Made by a program: the position numbers and the translations under genes | NCBI GenBank assembly: GCA_019636475.1 | Contig: JAHBXN010000002.1 | Coordinates: 372,001-436,000 of the forward strand | Length of the DNA stretch: 64,000 nt | From: Phycisphaerae bacterium | GTDB lineage: Bacteria; Planctomycetota; Phycisphaerae; UBA1845; UTPLA1 | Direction: 5' to 3' | Notes under the pieces: generated by a model | The model's database searches: none | Seen by the model: the letters and a program-made list of their open reading frames with translations, nothing else | Told to the model about the DNA's origin: nothing | Part shown: positions 50,695 to 59,649 of the stretch, piece after piece | Layout: the number at the start of each line of letters is the position of its first letter | Position numbering within the stretch: position 1 is the stretch's first letter

Positions 50695-51039
50695 CATCAC
50701 CGGCCCCGGCCCTGCGACGCAACGAATCGGGGCTCATCCGGAATCGCACCGAATTCCGCGAATCACAGGTGCGTCAGCGAGAATCAGTTCATCTCCGCCA
50801 GTCCGGGCGAGTACTCAGATAATGAGCGGACGGCCGATCGCCCCGCCTGAACCAGCCAGTTCGATGAAGCGTCGACTCCGAGGAACGCCGCCTCCCCCCA
50901 TCGCGCCGCCGTGCGGCCAAAACCACGAAAGGACCACGTCGCAGATCGGCCGACGGATGGATCGCTGTATTTCTAATCACGAATGAAACCGGTAAACTCC
51001 ACGGGTTATCCGATCCGGATGCGGAACTGAGGCCGACCT
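50695..51039. other. Intergenic region before the AsnB-like cluster
   Basis: About 345 bp after the transporter. No credible gene is seen and no clear promoter hexamers. It probably carries the promoter of the four-gene set beginning at 51040. Confidence 0.4.
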
Positions 51040-52371
51040 ATGCAATCATCGCAATATATACACCGTGTCGTCGATCTGACATCTCAACATCATTGTTGCA
51101 TCCACAATCTGTCGATTGACGAGGCGCGTTCCCGCATCGCCCGCGGCGACGCCGAGGGTGTGCGATCGATCGACGGACATTTCGCACTGGTCGCGATCGT
51201 CGGAAGGACGGTACGAATGGCGAGATCGCTGGGCGTGCCGATGCGCTACTTCCTCGCAAAGCATCACGATGGGCCGGTGCTCATCGTCGCGCATCGGATC
51301 GACGAAATCCACGCTCACCTCCTGGCGAACGGTCTATCGGATCAGTTTCATCCCACATACACGCGGATGGTGCCGGCCCATTACATCACGGAGCTGGAGC
51401 TGGTCGGCTGCCCCGATCCAAGCCCGGTCCATCGGCGATTCTTCGATCCCGCGCGCGCCGCCCTGCCGGCCGAGCCATCGCGGATCGGCGAGCGATATAT
51501 CACGGCCCTCAAGGACGAAATCATCAAGCATATCCGCAGGTTGCCGGCGGATTCGCCGATCGGTGTATGCTTCTCCGGCGGCATCGACAGCGGTGCGGTG
51601 CTGCTCACGACCTATTGCGCTTTGCTGGAGACCGGCTCGCATCCGGGGCGTCTGAAGGCATTCACGCTCAGTGTCAATGGTGACGGCGACGACCTGCGCC
51701 AGGCGCGGCGGTTTCTTGAACCTCTGAAACTGGGCTACCTGCTCGAACCGATCGACACCACGGCCGACGCACTGGACCCGAATGAAACCCTGCGTGTCAT
51801 CGAAGATTACAAACCGCTCGACATCGAGGCGGCAACGATGCTCCTGGCGCTGACGCGCGGCATCCGCAAGCGCTACCCGGACTGGCGGTATCTCTTTGAC
51901 GGTGACGGCGGCGACGAGAATCTGAAAGACTATCCCATCGAGGAAAATCCGGAATTGACCATCCGCAGCGTGCTGAACAATCCCCTGCTCTATCACGAGG
52001 GCTGGGGCGTCGGATCGTTCAAACATTCGCACACCTACAGCGGGGGTCTGAGCCGTGCCTACGTCCGAAACTTTGCCGTGCATGTGTCGCAGGGATTCGT
52101 CGGATTCAGCCCGTTCACACTTCCGCGCCTGATCGAAATCGCGGAGGGCATTCCATTCATCGAGTTGACTGACTGGTCGCACGAGCGCCTGTACGAACTG
52201 AAGGGCCGCATCACGGCCGAAGGCATTCGCGCGGTGACGGGGCTGGAGATGCCCGTCTTTCCGAAGCGGCGATTCCAGCATGGCGTCGCGCCGCGAGAGA
52301 CCATTGACGCCCGATTCGTGTTGCGGGAGGCCGCTTATCGTCGGCGGTATCATGCGATGTATGAAGCCTGA
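51040..52371 (+). CDS. Asparagine-synthetase-like ATP-PPi amide ligase without glutaminase Cys
   Basis: 443 residues. The C-terminal domain has the PP-loop CFSGGIDSGAVL (Ser179 region) and the acidic GDGGDENLK motif of asparagine synthetase B. It would adenylate a carboxylate and form an amide. The N-terminal region keeps only the latter part of the Ntn glutaminase fold (DGHFALVAIVG; AHRIDEIHAH). The first ~60 residues and the N-terminal Cys that releases ammonia from glutamine are missing. Relatives with lost glutaminase work in beta-lactam or amide antibiotic synthesis, using an amine as nucleophile. The gene overlaps the radical SAM gene by 11 bp. Its substrate is unknown. Confidence 0.85.
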   Translation: MQSSQYIHRVVDLTSQHHCCIHNLSIDEARSRIARGDAEGVRSIDGHFALVAIVGRTVRMARSLGVPMRYFLAKHHDGPVLIVAHRIDEIHAHLLANGLSDQFHPTYTRMVPAHYITELELVGCPDPSPVHRRFFDPARAALPAEPSRIGERYITALKDEIIKHIRRLPADSPIGVCFSGGIDSGAVLLTTYCALLETGSHPGRLKAFTLSVNGDGDDLRQARRFLEPLKLGYLLEPIDTTADALDPNETLRVIEDYKPLDIEAATMLLALTRGIRKRYPDWRYLFDGDGGDENLKDYPIEENPELTIRSVLNNPLLYHEGWGVGSFKHSHTYSGGLSRAYVRNFAVHVSQGFVGFSPFTLPRLIEIAEGIPFIELTDWSHERLYELKGRITAEGIRAVTGLEMPVFPKRRFQHGVAPRETIDARFVLREAAYRRRYHAMYEA

Positions 52372-53329
52372 AACAGCCGGCGCGCTGCCGCGAATGGATG
52401 ATGAGTGGATTCTGTCTCGGCGCGGTCCACGCGCGACGGTGGACCCGCAGCGGGCCTACGCATGTCTGGTCGAGCCCGAGTATCAGCGCGATGGACGGCT
52501 TGAAGACGTCGCGACGATCTTCATCACGAACAAGGAGTGTCCGTTCCGCTGCCTGATGTGCGACCTGTGGACGCACACCACGAGGACGCGGTCCCGGCCG
52601 GGGATGGTCATCGAGCAGATTCGCCACGCCTTGTCGGAGCTTGCCCCGGCCCCGCATGTCAAGCTCTACAACGCCGGCAACTTCTTCGATGCGCAGGCTG
52701 TTCCGCCGACGGACCTCCCGGACATCGCGCGACTCGTGAAGTGCCATCGAACTGTCATTATTGAATGCCATCCGCGGCTGGTCAACGATCGGTGCACGGC
52801 GTTTGCCGACCTGATTGACGGCCGGCTGGAGGTCGCGATGGGCCTGGAGACCGTGGACCTGGGCGTACTTCCGTTGCTGAACAAGCGAATGACGCTCGAT
52901 GATTACCGGAAGGCGGCGGAATTTCTCTTGGCACGCGGCATCGGCGTGCGAGCGTTCATCCTCCTGCGGGCCCCGTTTCAATCCGAGGCCGACGGTCTGC
53001 ACTGGGCGATGCGCTCACTCGACTGGGCTTTCTCCATCGGCGTCGAGTGCTGCGTGGTGATTCCGACGCGCCCGGGCAATGGGGCATTGGATGCCCTCCA
53101 GGGAATGGGTCAGTTCTCGCCGCCCCAGCTGGCTTCGCTGGAAACCGCCGTGGAATACGGGCTGTCGCTCGGACGCGGCCGGGTTTTTGCGGATCTGTGG
53201 GACGCTCACCGCTTTATCGTCGAGGCCGAAGATGCAGCGCGGATCGATCGAATCGCCCAGATGAACGCGACACAGTGCCGCCCATCCGGCGCGGGCACCA
53301 AGGCGAAGGGCCGAGCGGCGCGAGCATGA
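52361..53329 (+). CDS. Radical SAM protein, RaSEA/TIGR01210-like
   Basis: 322 residues, ATG at 52361 overlapping the previous gene by 11 bp. The cluster motif CPFRCLMC (Cys60, Cys64, Cys67) binds the 4Fe-4S cluster that cleaves S-adenosylmethionine. The barrel shows strands and loops such as VKLYNAGNFFDA and TVIIECHPRLV. These recall the archaeosine-synthase-associated radical SAM group and other Elp3/MiaB-type proteins with 'GSFLD' and 'E.RP' segments. There is no obvious second cluster or SPASM domain. The stop overlaps the next gene's ATG (ATGA). Which C-H bond or insertion it acts on is unknown. Confidence 0.83.
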   Translation: MKPETAGALPRMDDEWILSRRGPRATVDPQRAYACLVEPEYQRDGRLEDVATIFITNKECPFRCLMCDLWTHTTRTRSRPGMVIEQIRHALSELAPAPHVKLYNAGNFFDAQAVPPTDLPDIARLVKCHRTVIIECHPRLVNDRCTAFADLIDGRLEVAMGLETVDLGVLPLLNKRMTLDDYRKAAEFLLARGIGVRAFILLRAPFQSEADGLHWAMRSLDWAFSIGVECCVVIPTRPGNGALDALQGMGQFSPPQLASLETAVEYGLSLGRGRVFADLWDAHRFIVEAEDAARIDRIAQMNATQCRPSGAGTKAKGRAARA

Positions 53330-54861
53330 GTCACATGCGCGCAGAATTGCTCGTCATCGGCTCCGGTTTCGGCGGCTCGATGATTGCGCAAATGATGCAG
53401 CGCCACGGCATGCGCGTCGCCCTGGTCGATCGGTCGCACCACCCGAGGTTCGCAATCGGTGAATCGTCCACGCCGATCGCGAACCTGCTGATCGAACGCA
53501 TCGCAGTCGAGCAGGGCCTTCCTCAGTTGCAATCGTTTGCCCGTTACGGCGACTGGCGACAAGCACACCCGACCATTCCATGCGGCCCCAAGCGCGGCTT
53601 TGCCTATATTCATCATATTCCGAACCGTCCGTTTTTGCGGCGGGCCGACCACGCCAACGAACTATTCGTCGCGTCGAATCCGGACATCGAGCGCTCTGAT
53701 TGCCAGTGGCTTCGATCGGAGTTCGACGCGTATCTCTTTGGCGAGGCGTGCCGCGCCGGCGTTGCCTGCTTCGAGGATGCCGAGCCTGTTGCGCTGCACC
53801 GCGCTGGCAGAAAACGCCGCAACGCAACCTGGCAAGCTTGCTTCGAACGGGCCGGCGCACACCACACGATTGATGCGGATTTCGTCATCGACGCGACCGG
53901 CAGCGGCGTCATACCGACGGCACTTGATGTGCCGGACGCGCTCAGGGGGATTCGCACGAACTCACGAACAATCTATGCCCACTTTCGCGACATCGCACGG
54001 TGGAACGAACTCCACGCGACTCACGGCGCGGACGAGCATCCGTTTTCGGCGGATGAGGCGACCCTGCACCACGTCTTCGACGGTGGCTGGATGTGGATCA
54101 TCCGCTTTGACAACGGTGTGACGAGCGCCGGTTTTTCCCTCGATACGACGCGCTTCCCGAGCAACCCGGCCACGCCGCCCGAACAGGAATTCGGAGGGCT
54201 GGTCGCGATGTTTCCTTCCATTCAACGGCAGTTCGCCCGGGCACGCCCCATCACGCCGATGATACGAAGCGGCCGCATTCAGCGTTTCCGGTCGCATGCG
54301 GCCGGGAACGACTGGGCGATGTTGCCGGCGACCGCGGGGTTCGTCGACCCCTTCTTCTCAACCGGCAATGCACATACGCTCCTGGGCGTCATGCGCCTGG
54401 CAGAGATTGTGACGAGGACCACGCCCGGCGACGACCGCGCGGAGCGACTCGTCGCGTATGATCGGATGATCCGCCAGGAAATCCGTGCGATCGACCGGCT
54501 GGTGCACGGCTGCTTCCGCTGTTTCGGCGACATGGGCCGGCTGAGCGCCTTCGCGATGCTCTATTTCCTCGCGGCGACAACCTGCGAAGCCCGCCTGCGC
54601 CGGGGGGAACCCGTGGACGACGTCGGCTTCCTCCTGGCGGGAGACGCCGCCTTTCAGGACATGGTTGCCGGCTTTCATCATCGGATATGCATCGATCGTG
54701 ACGCAGCGACGCCGGCCGGGGATTCGTCGCTGCTGTGCGAGATTCGCGACCGCGCGGCAGCCTACAATTCGGCCGGACTCTGCGACCCGAACCGGCGGAA
54801 CCTGTATCCGTACCTCGCGCCGACGGACGAAACCTCAGCGCGCAGCCGCTCGGAGCGTTGA
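53326..54861 (+). CDS. Flavin-dependent halogenase/monooxygenase-like oxidoreductase
   Basis: 511 residues. Starts by ATGA overlap with the radical SAM stop. The dinucleotide-binding fingerprint is VIGSGFGGSM (residues 10-19), followed by FAIGESSTPIANL (GESSTP at 45-50). This is the GEx(S/T)xP region of tryptophan-type flavin halogenases. A WxWxI motif is present at W255/W257 (GGWMWIIRFDNGVTSAG, given as its core WMWII), though the usual Pro after it is Arg. It is likely a halogenase or related FADH2 oxygenase. The position of the catalytic Lys is not certain, so chlorination/bromination is possible but not proven. Confidence 0.82.
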   Translation: MSHMRAELLVIGSGFGGSMIAQMMQRHGMRVALVDRSHHPRFAIGESSTPIANLLIERIAVEQGLPQLQSFARYGDWRQAHPTIPCGPKRGFAYIHHIPNRPFLRRADHANELFVASNPDIERSDCQWLRSEFDAYLFGEACRAGVACFEDAEPVALHRAGRKRRNATWQACFERAGAHHTIDADFVIDATGSGVIPTALDVPDALRGIRTNSRTIYAHFRDIARWNELHATHGADEHPFSADEATLHHVFDGGWMWIIRFDNGVTSAGFSLDTTRFPSNPATPPEQEFGGLVAMFPSIQRQFARARPITPMIRSGRIQRFRSHAAGNDWAMLPATAGFVDPFFSTGNAHTLLGVMRLAEIVTRTTPGDDRAERLVAYDRMIRQEIRAIDRLVHGCFRCFGDMGRLSAFAMLYFLAATTCEARLRRGEPVDDVGFLLAGDAAFQDMVAGFHHRICIDRDAATPAGDSSLLCEIRDRAAAYNSAGLCDPNRRNLYPYLAPTDETSARSRSER

Positions 54862-54981
54862 GACCCGCGATGTTCTGCCTTATCCTGACGCGTCCGACCC
54901 GCCGCATCCGGCCCGGACGAAAGCCCTTGGGCATTGCGACGGGCGAGGACACACTGACCCCGGACGAATCAGGAAACCACC

Positions 54982-56067
<1,086 letters not shown>

Positions 56068-56092
56068 ACAGCGCCGCGCCCTTGAGGTAGCG

Positions 56093-56290
56093 GTGGGCGT
56101 GCCGGGCGACCTTCCGCCGCCGCGCCGGTTCACGGCCGATCAGATGAAAAGCTGGATCGCCGAAGACGATGCCGACCTGGCGCGGAACCTGCTGAAGTTG
56201 CGGGTACGGAAGAGTGGCATGGAATGCGCAGGATATGTCAGCCTTTTGACCCTAAAGCGTGTTCGCGGGCAGGTGAGCGGTCAAGGCTGA
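56093..56290 (+). pseudogene. Possible gene fragment in the gap after the ligase
   Basis: The ~410-bp gap 56068-56480 has no clear gene. A GTG-started 65-codon frame begins VGVPGDLPPPRRFTADQMKS and keeps coding-like composition for about 35 codons (WIAEDDADLARNLLKLRV), then degenerates. It might be a remnant of a small DNA-binding or antitoxin-like gene. I do not claim it is expressed. The 3' part of the gap includes the leader of the Gly-rich gene. Confidence 0.25.
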
Positions 56291-56480
56291 CAACGCTACG
56301 GCACTCGTCCAACCTTTGGCACTGCCCCGCACTGCGGACGGTTCGCCACCGCAGGCCCTTTAAGAATAAGGGAAAAACATAAAGACAAGCGAAGTCTCGA
56401 CTCAAAAAGAAGGAAACTGTACACTTCCGCGCATCGGTGCCGTGGATCGGGCTCGCGGCAATTGACAACGGAGAGATCAC

Positions 56481-58007
56481 ATGAAAGCAAGAACTGCCGT
56501 CCTTGCCGCGTTATTTGGCGCGTTGTTCTGCGGGTTTCAAGCTCGCGCGGAAGTGGTCTGGGTCGACTGCCACAGGACACGCGACCACACGATTGACATC
56601 GCGGAAAAAGTCGAAGGCGAAATCACCACGATCGAACTCAAATACGATGGCGAGCCGCTCCAGGATGTCCAATTCACGCGTGAACCAGAGATGGGCCAGC
56701 TCAAGTACATCGCTCCCGAATGGACTGGCGCGATCGTCTACGATGATTGCGATAATGTCACGCACGTGACATTCTGGAATCTTGATCCGTCCATCAGTCC
56801 CCTTCACATCGCCATCACCCACGACAAATCGAAGCTCGCGCCTGAGGCGACGGTGAAGAGCAGTCCCGACAACGTGAACATCGCGCTGATGCAGAAGTCA
56901 ATTCCGCCTGAACCGTGCGGTGGCTGGGGCGGGACCAATCCCAACACCGGACGAGGCAACCCTGGGTATCCAGGCAATCATCCGGACAACCCGTACAAGC
57001 CAAACGGCGGTCCCGGCGGCAACGGCACTGGCCCCAACGGAGTCGGCGGACCCGGTGGCGACGGCGTCGGAAACGGCAACGGTGGGCCCGGCGGAAATGG
57101 TTCAGGGACGGGAAGTGGCGGAAATGGCGGAAACGGTTCGGGCACCGGAAATGGCGGTGATGGGGGTAATGCCGGCGAATCCGGAAGTGGCGGCACTGGC
57201 GGAAGCGGCGGAAACAATGGCGGAAATGGCGGGGCTGGAGGGGATGCCGGATCCAACGGAAAGGGCGGAAGCGGCGGAAGCGGTGGCAGCAACGGCGGTA
57301 ACGGCGGTGCGGGAGGAAACGGCGCTGGAAATGGTGCCGGCGGCGCCGGCGGTGCTGGTGGAAGCGGTGGCGGCAACGGCGGCAACGGTGGAAACGCCGA
57401 AACAAGCGGAAATGGAGGCAAGGGGGGCAACGGAGGAAGCGGCGGGGGCAATGGAGGCGCGGGCGGGAACGGGGGCACGACAGAAGGTAGCGCTGGAAAC
57501 GGTGGCCATGGCGGTGCTGGAGCCGCACCGAACGGTTCGGGTGGCGCCGGTGGAAACGGCGGGAGCGCCGCGCATGGCAATGGTGGCGCAGGCGGGAATG
57601 GCGGTTCGGGTACCGGCACGGGAAACGGAGGCGCTGGCGGTAACGGAGGAGTCGGTGGTGGGACCGGCAGCACGGGTGGGAATGGAGGCAACGGAGGTTC
57701 CGCATCGAGTGGCAACGGTGGCGCTGGCGGAAATGGCGGGACTGGGCGCGATGGCGGAAGCGGCGGAGGGGGAGGGAACACCTCGGGCTCAGGAACCGGT
57801 GGTGCCGGCGGGACTGGCGGGAACGCCAGCGGAACGATTGGGAATGGTGGGGCTGGTGGAATCGGAGGCAATTCCGGCAGCGGTTCGGGTGGCGCCGGTG
57901 GTAATGGCGGCAACAGTGGATCGCACAGCGGCACTCCGGGTCAAGGCGGCGCGGGCGGCACCGGAAATCCTGGCGGTGCGAACGGCAATCCCGGCAATCG
58001 GCCGTAG
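56481..58007 (+). CDS. Secreted glycine-rich protein with PGRS-like repeats
   Basis: 508 residues. GGAGA lies 6 nt before the ATG. N-terminal signal peptide (AVLAALFGALFCGFQARA), then a folded ~130-residue domain (VVWVDCHRTRDHTIDIAEK; VTHVTFWNLDPSISPLHIA, cores only) ending near CGGWGGTNPN. The remaining ~340 residues are almost entirely GGxGG and GGNGG motifs, alternating with Asn, Ser, Ala, Thr, a pattern like mycobacterial PE_PGRS domains. The repeats are expected to form a polyglycine-II-like fold. Function unknown; surface adhesion or matrix is a guess. The stop at 58005-58007 is directly followed by copy A of the 191-bp repeat. Confidence 0.85.
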   Translation: MKARTAVLAALFGALFCGFQARAEVVWVDCHRTRDHTIDIAEKVEGEITTIELKYDGEPLQDVQFTREPEMGQLKYIAPEWTGAIVYDDCDNVTHVTFWNLDPSISPLHIAITHDKSKLAPEATVKSSPDNVNIALMQKSIPPEPCGGWGGTNPNTGRGNPGYPGNHPDNPYKPNGGPGGNGTGPNGVGGPGGDGVGNGNGGPGGNGSGTGSGGNGGNGSGTGNGGDGGNAGESGSGGTGGSGGNNGGNGGAGGDAGSNGKGGSGGSGGSNGGNGGAGGNGAGNGAGGAGGAGGSGGGNGGNGGNAETSGNGGKGGNGGSGGGNGGAGGNGGTTEGSAGNGGHGGAGAAPNGSGGAGGNGGSAAHGNGGAGGNGGSGTGTGNGGAGGNGGVGGGTGSTGGNGGNGGSASSGNGGAGGNGGTGRDGGSGGGGGNTSGSGTGGAGGTGGNASGTIGNGGAGGIGGNSGSGSGGAGGNGGNSGSHSGTPGQGGAGGTGNPGGANGNPGNRP

Positions 58008-58008
58008 G

Positions 58009-58199
58009 CCGGCCGCGCCGAAGAAGCGCCGCTCGAAGGCGGGCCGGTGATCCACGCGGGGCGAGAGCGGCAGATCCATCGCGTGTGTCGTGGCGCGTGC
58101 CAGCGAACGCCGCCGTGCCCGAAGGTCCCGTGGGACGGGTGTGCGAATGTGCGGCCCTGTTCGGGGATGCAGCAGGCGGTGGTGGAGGGGGTGTACTGA
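58009..58199 (+). repeat. 191-bp direct repeat, copy A
   Basis: Perfectly identical, as far as I can read, to 59002-59192 (offset 993 bp). It contains the last 13 codons and stop of the antitoxin-like gene followed by ~100 bp homologous to the 3' end of the ligase gene (55969-56067, about 89 percent; the last 40 bp through the stop codon are identical). In copy A the antitoxin tail has no upstream gene body: it abuts the Gly-rich gene stop. Confidence 0.95.
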
Positions 58200-58225
58200 T
58201 CCGGCGTCGTCCACCAACAATCGAC
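58191..58225 (+). repeat. 35-bp direct repeat, first copy
   Basis: GTGTACTGATCCGGCGTCGT and the following 15 bases recur exactly at 58257-58291, a 66-bp period. The first nine bases are the end of the ligase-3'-end homology, so this is a second, partial duplication nested in copy A. Confidence 0.9.
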
Positions 58226-58256
58226 AGACGAGGATGCGCTCATCTGTCGCCTGATG

Positions 58257-58291
58257 GTGTACTGATCCGGCGTCGTCCACCAACAATCGAC
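58257..58291 (+). repeat. 35-bp direct repeat, second copy
   Basis: Identical to 58191-58225. It lies just upstream of the PIN toxin gene and precedes its GTG start by 46 bp. Confidence 0.9.
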
Positions 58292-58336
58292 TGCTGACCC
58301 TTAATTCCAGCCTGGCATTCGATTAGAATTCAGCGC

Positions 58337-58810
58337 GTGAAGCCATCCGTTTATCTTGAAACAACAATCGCCAGCTACTTGTCGGCCCGTCCCAGCCGCG
58401 ATCTGGTCGTCGCGGCCAATCAGGCGCTCACTCGCGAATGGTGGACGGACCGAAGCCATCGGTTCGACCTGTTTGTGTCGCAGATCGTGCTGGATGAGGC
58501 AGCCGGGGGCGATGTTCAGGCAGCCGGGAGACGTTTGGAGTTGCTGGAGGGCCCCGGACGCCTTGATGTCACCGAGCCGTGCCTGACTCTCGGCCGCGCC
58601 ATCCTGCGCGGGGCGAAGATGCCGGCCCGCGCGGCGACCGACGCGCTCCATGTCGCCATCGCGGCCGTTCACCAGATGACTTACCTGCTGACGTGGAATT
58701 GCACGCACATCGCCAACGCATCCATGCGGCAGGGCATAGAATCCGTGTGCGTGGCCCGCGGCTTTCGACCGCCGGTCATCTGCACGCCGTTGGAGCTGAT
58801 GGAGGTCTGA
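58337..58810 (+). CDS. PIN-domain protein, probable VapC-type toxin
   Basis: 157 residues, GTG start (MKPSVYLETT). The PIN fold is shown by the N-terminal YLETTIASYL strand with an acidic residue, the VLDEAAGG segment, TDALHVAIAA and a C-terminal LLTWNCTHIANA strand. These provide the acidic cluster that coordinates metal for RNase activity. In known systems such proteins cleave tRNA or rRNA when released from their antitoxin. The ATG of the partner gene starts 2 bp after the stop, so they are coupled. Toxin-first order is less common in VapBC. Ribonuclease activity is inferred, not shown. Confidence 0.8.
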   Translation: MKPSVYLETTIASYLSARPSRDLVVAANQALTREWWTDRSHRFDLFVSQIVLDEAAGGDVQAAGRRLELLEGPGRLDVTEPCLTLGRAILRGAKMPARAATDALHVAIAAVHQMTYLLTWNCTHIANASMRQGIESVCVARGFRPPVICTPLELMEV

Positions 58811-58812
58811 CC

Positions 58813-59043
58813 ATGTGGCGGGACCCGATTGTCGAGGAAGTGCGGCGGATGCGCGACGACTACGCGCGGCGGTTCAATTACGACCTGGAGGCCATCGTCC
58901 GCGACGTCCAGTCGCGGCAGAAGAAGGCGGGCACGCCCGTGGTGGACCGGTCCAGGCCCGCCGCCAAGGCGCGGAAGCCGGCCAAGGCCCGGCGCGCCCG
59001 ACCGGCCGCGCCGAAGAAGCGCCGCTCGAAGGCGGGCCGGTGA
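58813..59043 (+). CDS. Small Lys/Arg-rich protein paired with the PIN toxin, probable antitoxin
   Basis: 76 residues beginning MWRDPIVEEVRRMRDDYARR and continuing with a helix FNYDLEAIVRDVQSRQKK. The last ~30 residues are Lys/Ala/Arg-rich (PAAKARKPAKARRARP) and disordered. It is a common companion of PIN proteins and may bind the toxin through the N-terminal helices; no DNA-binding ribbon-helix-helix is obvious. Its 3' end (the last 13 codons) falls inside repeat copy B. The stop TGA overlaps a GTG that opens a 50-codon Cys-rich frame to 59192. Confidence 0.6.
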   Translation: MWRDPIVEEVRRMRDDYARRFNYDLEAIVRDVQSRQKKAGTPVVDRSRPAAKARKPAKARRARPAAPKKRRSKAGR

Positions 59044-59192
59044 TCCACGCGGGGCGAGAGCGGCAGATCCATCGCGTGTGTCGTGGCGCGTGCCAGCGAA
59101 CGCCGCCGTGCCCGAAGGTCCCGTGGGACGGGTGTGCGAATGTGCGGCCCTGTTCGGGGATGCAGCAGGCGGTGGTGGAGGGGGTGTACTGA
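59002..59192 (+). repeat. 191-bp direct repeat, copy B
   Basis: Identical to 58009-58199. It covers the 3' end of the antitoxin-like gene and the ligase-3'-end homology. In the ligase frame it reads CQRTPPCPKVPWDGCANVRP then CSGMQQAVVEGVY and a stop, differing from the intact ligase in only three residues over the last 32. It is therefore a gene-end fragment or a GTG-started small ORF, not a full gene. Confidence 0.95.
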
Positions 59193-59649
59193 ACAAAAAC
59201 AACGTGTCCCACTAATATGGGGAATACCAGGTTACCCGATAGCGATCCGTATCAAGAATGTCATCAAGTGCGGATATAGTTCACCTACATCCAGCGTTGG
59301 GATCGATTGCCCAAGCCTTCGCATCCGTCTCTCGGAACCTCCCTCCCGTCCTTCCGGCCGGGTATTGCATCCATCAAATCCGGAATTTGATGGATCGATT
59401 TGTCGAGCGGGTGCCTTTTTTGCGCGATCCGATTCATCCCGGCGTCAAAACGGTCTTTCGCGGCGCGGATTGCATGTCTTGATTCGCAAAATCAGTTGAT
59501 CATTTCGCGAAATCGGTTCATCCGTAGCGAAAGTCGGGCCCTGCGGCGGCCGATCACTGGGGCGGGATGTGCGAGAAGGGATTCTCGCACGAGCGTCGAA
59601 GCGTTTGGTTTCGGCGTTTCGACTTTTCGGCGTTTCGGCGTTTTCAGCG
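59193..59649. other. Intergenic region after the repeat zone
   Basis: About 450 bp without a credible gene. It is less GC-rich than its flanks near 59200-59280 and includes a low-complexity stretch with repeated 'TTTCGGCG' at 59608-59645 just before the next gene. The plus-strand frames here (for example 59258-59482) carry no motif and look like shadows. Confidence 0.4.

Noticed and set aside
56978-57934. Proline-rich minus-strand frame of 318 codons
   Set aside because: Exact antisense of the GGx repeats, where Gly codons read as Pro; no start context.
56920-58050. 376-codon frame overlapping the Gly-rich gene and ending in the antitoxin-like tail
   Set aside because: A +1 shadow of the GGx repeat that runs by chance into copy A of the duplication; no start context. 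The Gly-rich frame has a signal peptide and ribosome binding site.
59608-59645. Repeated TTTCGGCG-like stretch as a possible CRISPR or regulatory array
   Set aside because: Short, irregular units without spacers; more likely low-complexity sequence before the FN3 gene.
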